Positions 23,948 to 37,040 of a stretch of 64,000 nt of DNA are shown here, one piece after another. The position numbers and the translations under genes were made by a program. Source of the stretch: Embiotoca jacksoni. Taxonomy: Eukaryota > Chordata > Actinopteri > Embiotocidae. The stretch covers positions 4,675,754 to 4,739,753 of the forward strand of contig JAKOON010000009.1 of the NCBI GenBank assembly GCA_022577435.1. Direction: 5' to 3'. The notes beneath the pieces are model-generated. The model was not told the DNA's origin, searched no databases, and saw nothing but the letters and a program-made list of their open reading frames with translations. Position 1 is the stretch's first letter. The number at the start of each line of letters is the position of its first letter.

Positions 23948-26339
23948 GGTTGAATGGGTGTGTACAAATGCTTGCGTGTGTGTGACCTCCAACTTTCTTG
24001 TTTGTGTGTGGGTGCGCGAGTAAACAGGGGAGGATCATAAATCCAGCTTCCCCATTGAGGGATCCCACAGAGAAACATCTGCAATGCATATTTTTTTTTT
24101 AAGGCTGCGTATTCAAATGTCAGCTTTAGGCGTGGGACTTCTGACCACATCTCTCTCTTCTGAGCATTAACACTGCAGAGAAGTGACAAGTCATATAAGT
24201 CAACAGTTCCCCCCAATAACACTACAGGCTCATGTGCATCTGACATCCTAAAAATATGCAGTTGTTTTTCTATCCGCAAACAACTCAAAATCCTCACACC
24301 AAAAGTTATTTGAAATGGCTTGTGCAAACTGACACACTGCAGCTCTTGGAACCACTCAAAATAAAGATCCCTCGTTTACTTGTCCGGCGTCACCATCCTA
24401 CCTGCCTTGTGCTCGGAGACAATCCCCATTTGTTGTAAAATAACTCTCACAGAGGACTCTTTTATATTAGACACTGGTGACGAGATAGCAGCACAGGCAA
24501 TTAACTTATCAACCCTGCAACATGGATTTATGGCTCAGGCATTCGTCTTGGGCTGAAGCAGCCAGCCTATTGGCTGTATTGTATTTCTTGTCATCTTCTC
24601 TCGCAGGTGTAGGAGTGTCCTTGTCAGAGAGCTGCAGTCGGGATCTGCAGAGGGCAGAGTGCCAGGGCTTCGGGCCAACGGGGGCACTGGCAGCTCGTTG
24701 TGTCGAAGACAAACTAAACGCAGACTTGAAAACAACGAATTCCTCAACCAATATCTGTAAAAGTATGATAGATGAAATCTGTATATTGTAACACTGAAGC
24801 GCCAACAGAAGATGCATATTTTTCACAAAAAGATTGCTTGTACATTATAGATGAAACTGTTTTCTTCTTTTATGTAATCGTTTGGACACTAATGCTGCAG
24901 TGATTGAGAAATCACACTGTAGAAATTGTTTTTATGAAGGTATTTTGTTCATACTGCAGCAGGGATGCAATGTGCAATGCAGTGCAATATGAGATGAACA
25001 TTTTCACAGGTCAAATATAGAAATACTTCAACATATGGGCTCGTGATAATCATCTCCTCTCTGTCTCAGCATTTGTTTCATCCTCATTTTCCTCTTCATT
25101 TTTCTTCCTCCTTAATTAATTCACATTTATTCACACTCATTAGCTCTAGCACAGAGCCATATGGCTCATACTATATTTCAAGCTCTAAATTGAACATAAC
25201 AGTCGAAACGTTATTTATAATAGAGAGGCCTACAGTTATATTACAATCAACACTGTGTTTTAAAAAAAAAAAAATTATTAAGACAAACAGAGTCTGGCTT
25301 TGGAGGACATAGCTTCTAGCATTACCTCTAGAGCCACAAGGTCATCTTCATAAAGGTCAAGAGGCATTCAAAAATAGTGTTTTTCACACAATTAAAGACA
25401 ATCCTCTCATCGCTGCTATTCACTGATGTAAAGTGGAAGAATATTTTGTGAAAGATGTGAAAAACAGTCTCCCGCACTGCGCCGGCACATCGCTTAGTTC
25501 TCCGGTCGCTTCATTAGCTTGCTAACTTAACAGCAAAACCCTGATGTGTTTGGTGCAACATGTGAAGAGCACTCGAGAAAGGTTTGAGACCTGAAGGGTG
25601 TTAATTACTTGTGAAGAGGTTGTTAAAATGAAACCCGTGGCAAAAAAAAAGTAAAAACTGAGTGGCTGTACAGAACCCACACGCACGTATCTCAAAAGAA
25701 CACACACAAAGACTCACACACACGCAAAGCACGAATGCTAACACTAAGCATGAACAGAAGTGTACAAGCAAACACAAACTGGTAAATGCCAGGATATACA
25801 CACACACATGCCTGTACTCACACAGCCACGCATGTTAACACACTGCATATTCATAGCGATACAAGTACCGCCACTCTTTCACACACACTCAGGTTAGAAT
25901 GTCAAACAACCTTGAATAGCTTCTCATCATTTGGCACCCGTTGATGTGAAAATGCCACCAGCAGTATAAGCACATATTTTACACAAAGAGCAGATGCAGT
26001 CCTTCTCTTCTTTCACACTCCTCTTCCACTTCACCCATAGAGAGTCTTAAAATACCTGCTCTCCAACAATACCTGCAGCTAAATATCTGCATTCATGCTG
26101 GGTAGCATCTTCTGGGCCTCCACGTTATCCCCATTTGAGCAGCAGTTTGAAGCACCACCAGAGAAGAGAGGCTAAATATTTGAACAAAGCCGGATCAATG
26201 AAAAAGCAAGTGCCCTCGGAACATGGAGAAAATCTCCAGGTAGAGACAAACATTAAAATCCGGACAAAGACAAATCGTCCTATTCCTCCGAACAACTATG
26301 CAGCCCATTTTTTTTGTCTTGCATCTGTTAGTCATTCAT

Positions 26340-26540
26340 GAGGAACGGCCCGGCCGCCCCCAGCTAGCCCTCCTCTTCATTGCAGTTATGATTTATGCCT
26401 TCCTTAACTAATCAAGGGTATGATCATTAGTCAGGGGATGTGCAATGGGCCAGGGCCTTGGCAGGTCAGTGGAAGGCCATATCTCACATTGTGGTTCCCA
26501 TGCCATCCATGGGTTAGGTCCGGGATAAGAGATGACGGGA
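26340..26540. promoter_or_regulatory. Candidate conserved non-coding element
   Basis: Repeat-free, with AACTAATCAAG and GATCATTAGTCA motifs (homeodomain-like) and a GC-rich left edge. Confidence 0.25.
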
Positions 26541-27155
26541 GGTACGCCTCCTCACCGTCCACCTAGCTCGCTGAAGCACGTGTCAACAAAAAAAAAAAAA
26601 CACAAGTAAACTAATCCAGAGACATGTTGTAAAATGGATTGAGCCAGTGACAAGAGGAGAAAACCATCACGGTGACAAAAACCTGCAAAAGAGATTCCCA
26701 AGGGTTTGTTTGCAGTTTGTTCAAATTTGTTAGATATTTTTGGTTTTTGGTTTAGATCCAGAGGACAGAAAAATAACGCTTTAGAAATTAACAAATTTCC
26801 TACATCTGCAACGGATCCGTGAGAAAAAAAATTTCTTTGCTCTTGGTCTATTTTGAACCATAATTCTCTGGTCCCTGGATCTCATCTCACCACGACCTCC
26901 ACAGTAAATATATACACATACACACATACACATACACACACACACACAAGAATTAAAAATACAAACACATAAACAGGAGATTACCACACTGCATGCAAAA
27001 ACAGCACAGGAAGCGGAGGGGGTACAAAAGGTCAGAGCTCCAGGAATGTGGTGCTCATGGCCCGAGCACTGCTTCTATTTATGACAAACTTGGCCAATCA
27101 GACTTGGTGAACTGCCAACTTGGATCTTACAGGGCAGTAGGGGGGCGTGGAAGGT

Positions 27156-27177
27156 GGGGCGGGGGAGGGGGGAGGGG
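27156..27177 (+). other. Quadruplex-prone tract in DNA
   Basis: Four G runs (4, 5, 6, 4) with one-base loops on the plus strand, which is the rbms3 template strand. It is next to the candidate element at 27190..27560. Confidence 0.55.
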
Positions 27178-27189
27178 ATGTTTGTGATT

Positions 27190-27560
27190 GGAGGGGTGTT
27201 AACAAAGGCCGCGGGTGTTATCCAATGAGGTTCTGCATGCTGAATCTGTCCAAATCAATGTGATTATCTCTCAGCTATTGCTAATTAGAGTCATTAATAG
27301 GCAATGCGAGCAGGAAACGGCGAACACTTTCGCTCCCTTTCTCCTTCAGCTGATCTCGCCTCTTTCTGGAATGGCTTTGAGGGAGCGGAGGCATTTGGAA
27401 AAGGTCTGTTGTTGGCCACACTTCAGTCGAGATTCTCATCTGCACATAATTCACTTTCAAAGGGCAGAGGGGGCGGCAAAGAGAATCCTTAATTGCGCCG
27501 GCACAGTGTACAACATAGACAAATGTTTATATCTTGGCCCTCTAATGAGAAACCAATAAC
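27190..27560. promoter_or_regulatory. Candidate conserved non-coding element
   Basis: Repeat-free block with inverted CCAAT (27186..27191), AACAAAG (27201..27207, SOX/TCF-like), CCAAT (27222..27226), TAATTA (27282..27287), ATTAAT (27293..27298) and a FOX-like TGTTTAT (27524..27530). Long open frames in two plus-strand frames reflect its composition. It directly follows a quadruplex-prone tract at 27156..27177. Confidence 0.4.
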
Positions 27561-28869
27561 GGATGCAGAAAGCACTCTCTGCCCCCCCCCCCCTCCCCTC
27601 CCGCCACCCCAAATACATATGCACATGACAATGAAAAACAGGCCTTTTCTGTGCACGTCACCTCATTCATCAATACCCCTTCTGCTCGGAGTCATGCGAT
27701 ACTCCACTTAGGCACTGATGCAGCCATAAATCTGTTTTTATAGAATGTAACATTGCCTGTATTTCTCCATTAGGTTGATCTCGTGGTAAGGGCAAAGGAT
27801 GCTTCAGATTGTAATGGTCAGTCCGGACAGGCTTTTAAACTGCACCATGCAGAGGCTACTGGGAAAAAATGTATTCTGTATTCCAAAACTCAAGGACTTC
27901 AAATTTGAATAACAGTATGTGGGGAAATTATGCTGTAAATAGGTACTAATTATATTTTTTTCAGATGAGAAACAAACATATGTTACTTTAAACTAAAATC
28001 AAATGTTTGGATACAAAATTTGTGAGGATAAAATAAGAGGTTAGCATGGTTTACATCAAGTCACCCACAAAATAGAGTAAAGGCGACAGTAATTATTTCA
28101 AGATGTGAGTTTATGTAATGCCCTTGTGAGTGTTTAGCATCCTCATGTAAAAATGGATGGCAAGTTACAGGGCAAAGAAATGAACAACAGCTAACCGGTG
28201 AACACAAAGCCATGAGAGACTATCTTCACATCTCATCTATCTCCCACAATTCAGTGCGGTGGGCCGTCGCGGCGCAGCGCCAGTCAGGCCAGTGGATCTC
28301 GGCACAGCCTTATCTCCCAGCGGCGGAGGAGGAAACGGAGGTCCTTTAAAGGGCTGAGGTCATTTCCTTTGCCTCCAGGCTCTGGCAGGAAAAATAAAAT
28401 GTCTCCATTCGGTCAGCCCTGCTTTATTTCAAATGCCGCCGCTGCCTTTTAAGAGGCCCTCGTGGGCACGGATGGCAAATGAGCGGTTTTGGGTTCTCGC
28501 AATCTATTCCTTTTTCTCTCTCCCGCTGCCATTCTCAATCCCCCACTCCATCTGTGATGTAAACCCCAAACCTCTGCTGTATTTCTACAGTGTATGTGAA
28601 AGTGCAGAGACAGATATATAGATAGAGTATGAGAGGGAGAGAGAAAAACAGAGACAAAGAGGGAAGGAGAAGCGGAGTGAGAGTGTGGAGGAGCATGAGA
28701 GCGAGAGAGATGAAGAGCTGAATGCCTCCTCTTCACAGACCTAAAGCCCTTTCGCAACTTCCTGTTCCTCTCTGAACTGGGCGACGTCCACAGAATGCGT
28801 GCGTATACTGTATATATTGGAATGCTCAGTTTATATGCAACTGTTGTGTGCCCTTGTAGGATTACAGAC

Positions 28870-28884
28870 GTGTGTGTGTGCGTG

Positions 28885-28943
<59 letters not shown>
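28870..28943. repeat. (GT)n microsatellite
   Basis: Long GT run with two early GC interruptions. Confidence 0.95.
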
Positions 28944-28944
<1 letters not shown>

Positions 28945-29044
28945 ATGGAGTAAGGGAGGGAGTGAGTCAGTGCTGGGAAGATAGAGAGGCTCATTGAAAG
29001 GCCTGTGTGGTGCGGTGGTGGAGGAGAGCAGCCAGAACAGGCTG

Positions 29045-29119
29045 ACAGGCAGGCGGGCAGGCAGGCAGGCAGGCAGGCGGGCAGGCGGGCAGGCGGGCAG
29101 GCAGGCGGGCAGGCAGGCA
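29045..29119. repeat. (GGCA)n tetranucleotide microsatellite
   Basis: About 75 bp of GGCA units mixed with GGCG units. It lies 100 bp from the GT array at 28870 and creates a spurious Cys/Pro/Ala open frame on the minus strand. Confidence 0.95.
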
Positions 29120-31894
29120 CACATGCTGTGATGTTAAAAAGAGGAGTGATAGATCTATTGCATGGCCGCTGCTGCTGCAAGGGCCCCACACACCTCAGGC
29201 AGATGGATGGGGAGTGCGTGCGTGCGGAGGGGGGGGGTGGGGGGTTGGATTAGTCTTCGTGTGTGCGTGCGTGCCCTTTTGTGTGTGCGAGTGCGTGGGA
29301 GAGGTGTATTACATGGTGTCTTGGAGTGTAGTTTTTTTCTGATGTGATACTTCAAACAGGGCTTTACAAGCACTTTACGCCACACAGTCGTCCAGCAAAT
29401 GCATAGATAGATGCGTGGCAGAGGAGAAACGGCGTGCGCGCTCACGTTTAGTGCGTGGGCACCTGTGTTGGTTTATGTTCGTGAGTGCGCTGCAGTACAC
29501 GCTTCCCTAACGCCCTGACCTGTAAGTACAGGAAGCGTCATCGCTGTTTTGTTTTTTTTGTGTTTTTTTTTTATCTGCTGCTCCACAGCAGACAGCTTCC
29601 ACTCCCACACTCGCTGTTCCATCTCGCATATCGTCGGCTTTCTATCATCTCATCTTACAGCGCACACTATTTTAATCGTTTAATAGGCGTTTAGCGTTAC
29701 AGAAAAAAAAAAAAGGGAGGCACTGAGTATTTACATACTATATGAAAGAATATTGAAATTCTATATCTTGTAGGTACACAGTTGAGATGCATGTAAATGT
29801 ATGTTAACACACACACACACACACACACACACAGAGATACAAAACGAGGCTGCAGGTGCAGGAAAACAAGAAATACAGTGATGGTAGTGTTTATGAAAAG
29901 GTTCAACCTGCTTTCATACAGCTTTTGCCAAAACATATATGTCAAGGAGATCCTGTCAAGGCAGCTATTCAACTTCAATAGCGAGTGGGCTAAATGGAAA
30001 ATCACAGTGGGCTTGTGGTCCACACGGAATACTTTGTCAAATAATGGCTACAAATAACTCTTACAGTATAATGTTAATAGAAAGCAGTGCATTCGCTGCA
30101 AACCAAACAAAACGGTTTATTACTGGTTGTGGCTGACTAAGTAGATAAATACATTTCATTTGCTCTGGAACTGGGAATTTTCTAAATTAGCTTTACAACA
30201 TGTTTTGAAGCTTGTTGTTATGTTAGCTAATGCGAGTTTCTCTGTGGCCCACCAGCGCAGAGGGCAACGCGAGGCTTGACTGAGCGAATGGCAGGTGTGT
30301 TGCAGGTGCCATCCTGCTGAAGTGAATCACATCACACGCTGCTGCTAACACACACACTCACCGGGTTTCCCTGATCCTCCTCGTCCCAACGCTATCCTGT
30401 CGCCAAGGTTACTAACGCAGGAGATGCACACTCCTCCTTGCTTGTATCATTTTTGGACTATTGTTCAGATGTCTAAACGTAGCGCAGGAATACACACCTT
30501 CGCTTTATTTATCACATCGCACATATGTCAGACTGATATTGCCTGGCCATAGAAAAAATTCAAAAGGGCCATATCCAGCCAGCCGGCCACTAGTCGAATA
30601 GGCCTGCTGTCGAACCTCCCCCATGTTGAACCTGCTACATGTTGAAATATAGTCATCAAACACATCTACCTGAAAAGAAAATACACTAACATCTAGAGTC
30701 CATGCTCTGTATAGTAACTAATTACGGCTTTATTTTCATAAAATCATGTCTAAAATTTTTCATAAATCATAAACAAATCATGCACTGGACGCCTTAGCAG
30801 AGAACATCACGTTAAGCCCGTTGCACTTTTTTTGCTGTATCGACATGTGATGTTCTCTAGAGGTATCTGCCTTTGAGTCACCTGCTGCTTCGGATGGACG
30901 TATTGAAAAAAAATGAAAGGCAGCATTTTCTTTCGACAGATCAGTATCCGCAGTGTGCGAGACGATAATGTAACTCAACCAGTAAATTAATTTATACATG
31001 CTTTAATACCTGAAACAGACACATACTTTCTTGCTCTGCATCTCCAAACTTCTGGAAACCAAAAGCTTTTCAAGCAACAAAAATGAAGAGGAGGAGAAAA
31101 AAACAAAAATACAAGCAGAGTAGAAAAAGTTAGTCAGTGAGGACGAGATATGATGCCCTCTTTGTTTTTCCAATGGCTGATTGTCGATCTTTCTGTCTCA
31201 CTCGCGCTTTCTCAGAGATGACTGGTCCTGACCTCTTCTCTAAGCTCATTTTTTCGCATTGTTTTGGCAGTGCGCTCACTGAGCTGAACTAAAAACAAAT
31301 AACACGAGGTGGAGGAGAGGACGAGGAGGAGAGGGAGAGGAGACGGAGGAGAGGGACGCTCTCTGTGTGACGGCGGCACAGCGGTGATGAGCCACCACCC
31401 TGACGTTTAAACAAGTGTCAGGGTCAGAGAGGTCAGATGACTGGAAACAATGCGCGAGTAGACCGGGGCGACGTGCCGATCCCGCTTTGTTGCCAGGAGC
31501 GCACCCCAAGGCTATCGGGCCTCGATGCATCTGCTCGGCACGCTTTGTTACCTGCTCACCTTTCAGGACATACCGAGGGTGGGAGAGATGGAGAGCCATT
31601 GCATCAAAAATGATATTTTTGGGCAGTTTTGCTTCACCTCAACTCGTCTTTCAAAGAAGAACTTTTTTTCTCCAAGGTTACGAAGCCCTTCCCCTCACAC
31701 TCTTTCTTCCTCTTTGTGCACATCTCCATCCACCTCCCTCTCTCTCTCACCGGGTGCAGAGCAGGACCATCCTTTCCACTCATAAAATACGTCTGCTTAT
31801 ATTTGCTTCTTGGCATCTCGGCAGCGCTGCATTCCAGGAGGGTGAGTTATGGGAAATGTTGTCTCCCACACAACACAGTACTAAGCAGGGCTGA

Positions 31895-31921
31895 TTTTTT
31901 TTTTTTTTTTTTTTTTTTTTT
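31895..31921. repeat. Poly(T) run
   Basis: 27 T residues. No retroposon body recognised next to it. Confidence 0.9.
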
Positions 31922-33084
31922 GCGCTGTGCATAACTCAGGTCAGCTGGACTCGGGCGGCAATAAACATTTCATGTATTCGATTTCTTCAATCCCAGAAAT
32001 TCAAAGAGGTTTTGTCTCACCTCTTTTCAAAGCTGCCCCCTCCCACCTCTCCTCTTTAATCCACTCTGTTCTGTGTCCTGTGACCTGCAGATACATCCTT
32101 CCCACTAACATGCATCCAGTGTAGTCTTTAATAGCCAGTAGGGCTCACAAAAAAGGACCTGCCAAGATAATCAGCCTTTTTTTATATCCTCTAAAAAGGC
32201 ACAGGTTCTTTTTCCTAAACATTTTGACCCAGAGCATGCCCGGCAGGATAAACTCATGTGTGCAGCGGGGTTAAGAAGGCAGCTTCACCTTGAAAGGCCA
32301 CACTTCTGAGCCGGGGAAACCACAAAAAGCAATTAAAAGTATTGATGGAACTTCAATGGCTCTTAAACAGTGCTGCCAGACACCTCGGGGCAAGTAGCAC
32401 ACTAATCTTTTTTTTCTTTTTTTCCCATCCCCTCTTTCAGAATTTCCTCACTTAAGACTTCGCTGGTTGTCATAATTACCAACTCGTGTTCAAGAAAAAA
32501 TAAAAAGGTTTAAACTGTATTTGCGGGCATGCAAGGCAGGTGGCCAAGACACTAAGAGGGTGAGGTTGACAATAATAATAATAATAACTGAAGTTGATCT
32601 AATCCCAGCTAGCTTGTTACCTCGCTAATTGGTCGAGTAAGTGCACATGTTCAAGCATGTAATTGCGTGTAGTACGTGTGCTCCAGAAACAATTTCAAAT
32701 GAGCCTGTAATGTCAGTGTTGCATGTGTGCATCCTTTACTGTGCAGACACTAATGAAAACACCCTTTCAAAAAGATTGTCGTCCGTACGACAACAGGAAA
32801 TCGAAGAGGAGATAGGGAGGGGCTGAGACAGCGGCTGCCTGCCCGCTCATCCTCTGAAGCAGCACAGCGCCATCCAAGAGCAGGTTGTTTACCCGAAACC
32901 CGACTGCGGCGTGAAGCCAGCAACTCTCTAAATCACTGATTTATGGCACTAGGCTTCCTTGGCTGATGTCTAAATTTACAGCGAGGGTTTGGATTGCTGC
33001 TCTGTGACAAGACAAGTCTCAAGAATGATAGCTGCTGCACTAAAACAAGGTGGGTGTACAAGCCACAGTAAAATAATCACTTAC

Positions 33085-33143
33085 CTTTGCACTGGTTAGT
33101 GTTCTTATCCAGAATGGCCTTGGTTGACACTATTTTTCCATAC
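33085..33143 (-). CDS. rbms3: rbms3 coding exon 3 (middle of RRM1)
   Basis: This short 59-bp exon encodes one base of Pro, 19 full codons (YGKIVSTKAILDKNTNQCK) and the first base of Gly. It covers the end of helix alpha1 and strand beta2 of RRM1. The acceptor is ctgtgtcttcgcag|G and the donor is AAAG|GTAAGTGA, both strong. The NTNQC ending matches my memory of RBMS3, and RBMS1 has TTNKC here. The exon is too short and lacks a start codon, so it does not stand out as an open frame. It is identified by its residue pattern and by phases that fit both neighbours exactly. Its length is not a multiple of three, so skipping it would break the frame. Confidence 0.95.
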
Positions 33144-34828
33144 CTGCGAAGACACAGAAATTAAATTCAGTGTTTTTGACTCAACATGACCCACAGGACC
33201 TCTGACTGGTGGGCCAGTTCATTCACATCACCCTCCTGTGGTTACAGCACGCGTCTTATTTTCCATACTCGCTGCCATTTAGTTGCAACTACCAATTTGC
33301 AAAGTCGCACAAATGTCAGAAACCAATGGAAAGAGAAATCCCTTGAGGTTAATAACATTATGTTTATGGCTGACTTCAAATGAATGTGCAGGCCTTTGCC
33401 ATTTCAGAGAGTCACTGGACATTATCAAAAGGTCTAAAAGCACAGTACAAATGTTTATATTAGCATAAAAGTAAAATCATGTTTAATTCTGATGAATTTC
33501 TTTCATATCTAAAAACTACACAACGAACAGAAAACAAAGCGAGTCAAAGGAATACTGATATAACATGTTAATTCGTGAGTTTTACAGGTGTCGGTAGGTG
33601 TCTTAAAACAGACACAGTTTTGTTTCTCCTGCTGTTTCCGTTCTTTGTAGTTCACGAAGCTAACCGCCAGCTTCATATTCAATAGACACATAATGTACAC
33701 CAGCAAGCCTAAATATTATTACCACTTCCAGAAGAAGCGAATAATGCAGCGATGTCATGACAGCAGCGTATTCTCGCTGTCAACGTGTTGGACGTAGGAG
33801 AAATGGGCACGGTGAAGACTTTAAGGAGGAACAAGTTGTTACAACGTGGGTCCGTGCAACTTCAAAGCACCAATGGTTGTGGTTTGCTCAGTCAGCAGTG
33901 GTGAGCACCTGCCGTCAGTGAGGAGGGACTAACCATGAACTGGTGACATGGTGTTGGGGAGGGGGGGGGAGGGGGGGAGAGAGAGTCTGATCTGCGGCAG
34001 CTCAAACTCACAACTTAAAGGGGTAAAGGATCTGCTGGTAAGGTCTTAGTGCCAGACACCACAGTGGCACCTTAAGCTCCAAAACAGCAGCACATGAGGC
34101 GGGGCGGTCGTACTATGTTTGGTGCATCGATGTATGAGAGTGGCATCAATCTTCTCGTCCACCTCTCAGAGGGAAAGTGAGCAGGTTTATTTCCAACACA
34201 GTTAAACTATTTCTTTCATCCAATCAGAACACTCCTTTACTATCACAGCACATTTGCAAAGAAGTGAACATGTACTTGTCTTCCTGTATTTTGAAATATT
34301 TCAGTCCATGGAATTTGTGATTAAAAAAGAAAATCATGAGAAGTGTGAGATGTGTACAATGCAGGATGTGACCTTGTGAAACCAACTACAGAAGCCTAAA
34401 TGTATAAAAGCTGTATAAGGAAAACTATGCTCTTAGGCTAACGCGCTGCCGACGCAGCTCCCTGCAAATTATCATTCTTTAAGCCACAGCTGTGTATTCA
34501 CAGTGAGTTGCTACGACAATTTTCACAACTGAAAGAGTGACCTTACCGACTGACTGACAGTGAGTTATTCTATCTGCTTGTCTCAGCTAAAACTGCAACA
34601 TGCTGCATTGTGTGCAGAGCGAGAAGTGCTGTCGCTCTTGTAAGTACAGTTTGTGCCAATCTATACGTGCAGATATAATGTCTGCATCTGTAGACGTGTG
34701 CTCGCGGCTGCTTGTACAATTACACTCGAGTACGTGATGCACATCTGGGTATAAATATGAGAGTGAGAACAATTCCCTGTGAGTCAAATGCACATCAGAA
34801 CGAGTGAACGGAGTAAAAACAGCCACCT

Positions 34829-34839
34829 CCACACACACA

Positions 34840-34877
<38 letters not shown>

Positions 34878-34907
34878 TCCATGCACACACACACACACAC
34901 ACACACA
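34829..34907. repeat. Interrupted (CA)n array
   Basis: Two CA blocks split by gcatccatg, with CGCG steps at the start. Confidence 0.9.
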
Positions 34908-35739
34908 TTCTGAAGAAGTGGCGCATCCGGGTCCATATTTCACCAGCAGGGGATAATTGTGCCATTTCTCAACGAGTGGCGGAGACTCTATTTACTGCAT
35001 GCTGCGGTGGGATGGGTGGTGGATATGAACTGATGAGCTCCGAGAGGAAAACTACCAGCTCACACACACTAATACAGATACCACATGAGTAGACTCAAGC
35101 GCCCACACGCACACACACGCGCGCACGCAGAGAGGCAGCACTCTCCAATCAGTGGATTGTCTCTCTTCAGCAGATAAACAGGCCATTTTAGCTATAGGGA
35201 TTCATAATCTACTGCAACAGAACAGGACTAACGTGCACTGTTTGATCATACTGAGACACTCTCAAGCATGAGTACACAAGATGAACATGGAACAGGAAGG
35301 GTTCATTTGATTAGAGAGCAAGCAGCTCTGGGGCGGCGACCGCAGTAAATCAGCATTTTCTCTACAACCCCAGAGAGAAACTTTCAAATGAGAATTACCA
35401 ATATGGGCGCAATCATGGTTTAGGTAGTTAAAGGAGTTTTCACAGCTGAAAGTCAAGGTTCATGTTTTTGTTGCATTGTTGACATTTCATCTGGTTCATT
35501 TTGGTTTCGCGTCGCAATTTTGCGAGTGCACGAAAGACCTTCGAATGACAAACGTGCAGCCGTCATCACCTACGTCAGCGGGGTGTCCTGTTACCTGACA
35601 TTAATTGGTTTGTAAGCCGGCTTGCTTCTGACGTCAGCGTGTTGTCAATTTGTCCGGTAGCCTTTCCCATTTGAATGAAGAAAAATTAACTCTCATTTCA
35701 TTGTCACTATGCTGTTATTATTAAATTATTATTATTATT

Positions 35740-35882
<143 letters not shown>

Positions 35883-36559
35883 ATTATAGTGTGACTACCA
35901 GATTTATATTCCTCTCAGAAAATAAGTTGTACGTTTTGGTATTTTTCAAGTTGACTTTTTGATTTTGGATTGTTGGACACAATTACTATCACATACTTTG
36001 TCTCCTCCTCTCCACATAAGCTACCAAAGCATATTCTTCCTTTTTGAAATGTTTCTTCTTTTATTGTTTAATAGGTGACAATGGACTGCCACAACTTCCT
36101 CGAATTTATCCAGAAGTCTAAACAATTGAAAAGTGTTATCACACTGCACTCGAAAAAAAACCTCAGTTTGATCTGGACTGATACCATCTCTTTTAGCTGA
36201 TGACTTGAAATTAGACTGAAGAACCATTTACTGATAAAATAACAATTTGAAGACATTCACAATGGGTGATACTGAATCAAAAAATTTTTTTTTAAATATC
36301 AAAGCAAATTTCTCAATTCTAATATGCAACAATTCGAAACACTTTCAAAACTATAAAGTAAAAAACATGATTCTAAAAATGTTGTCAAAACTACAAAACA
36401 GTCTTCTGCAAAAACATGATTTAAGATATACTGTACGTCAAAAATATGATCAAATCAGACACGATATACAATCTTACACCACAATATTTACATTGTGTGA
36501 TTTACTGCCTCTTGCCTATTTGCACACAGGTGTCTGCCCTCCTTCAGTATTTAAGTGAA

Positions 36560-37040
36560 AAATGTTGTAAGCTTTCATTCTGGGAAGCAGTTAAAAAGCT
36601 CAGTGCTTTTGGCACAAATTGGGGGAAAGTTCTCATTAAAACTTTGTTTGGACTCTGGGGAAGCAGGAGACAGTAGCTTTCCAATGCCAGCTCATCACTA
36701 CTTGCCTCATTAAATGTTAAAGATGGCTCATCAATGCATCCTATCCGCGGTCCAAACACACCACAAAGACACTGCGGGGAGATGAAAAGGCAAGGAGGAA
36801 GGAGCCAGCCCCGCGCCCATAATGGAGACATATTGGGGATGGATGGCGAATGTGATCAGCGTGTTCATATATGTGGGGAGTGTGTGCGGCTGTGGATGAC
36901 CCTGCTGGAGGCTCCTTCGCCTCTCTGCCAACCAAGCCTGGGGAGGCTTTGATGTGACAGAGGCAGTCCCTGTGAAGCGCAGGTTTAACACCGTGATGCC
37001 GTGGCCGGGATGCAAAGCCTGTCTCCACTAATCCTATTTC
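36560..37040. promoter_or_regulatory. Candidate conserved non-coding element
   Basis: About 480 bp without microsatellites, of mixed AT/GC composition. It carries overlapping open frames on both strands that show no domain and no splice context, which fits non-coding constraint or chance rather than a gene. Confidence 0.27.

Larger units (their letters stand above)
16375..33084 (-). other. rbms3 intron 3
   Basis: This 16.7-kb non-coding intron has microsatellites at 16792..16825, 17671..17700, 17862..17886, 21888..21939, 21990..22054, 23889..23946, 28870..28943, 29045..29119 and 29807..29835. Homopolymers lie at 19543..19568 (T), 23590..23607 (C) and 31895..31921 (T). A decayed teleost repeat lies at 18960..19130. 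Repeat-free candidate regulatory blocks lie at 17440..17660, 17930..18200, 22380..22900, 26340..26540, 27190..27560 and 28250..28500. I see nothing definable in 19200..21850, 24600..26300 or 29900..33000 beyond simple-sequence DNA. Confidence 0.85.

Noticed and set aside
23854..24327. 157-codon minus-strand open frame
   Set aside because: A long Thr-His stretch comes from the GT array and the rest has no recognisable features.
24522..24791. 89-codon plus-strand frame starting with a hydrophobic signal-like stretch
   Set aside because: The hydrophobic start is short, the rest matches nothing recognisable, and there is no exon or promoter context.
28449..29189. Longest open frame of the window (246 codons, minus strand)
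   Set aside because: It is made of the GGCA repeat (Cys/Pro/Ala/Leu units), the GT array (Thr-His units) and Ser-rich simple sequence. No domain and no splice logic.
31415..31894. 159-codon plus-strand open frame
   Set aside because: No repeats dominate, but no domain, no homologue recognised and no splice sites in a sensible arrangement. It lies antisense within an rbms3 intron.
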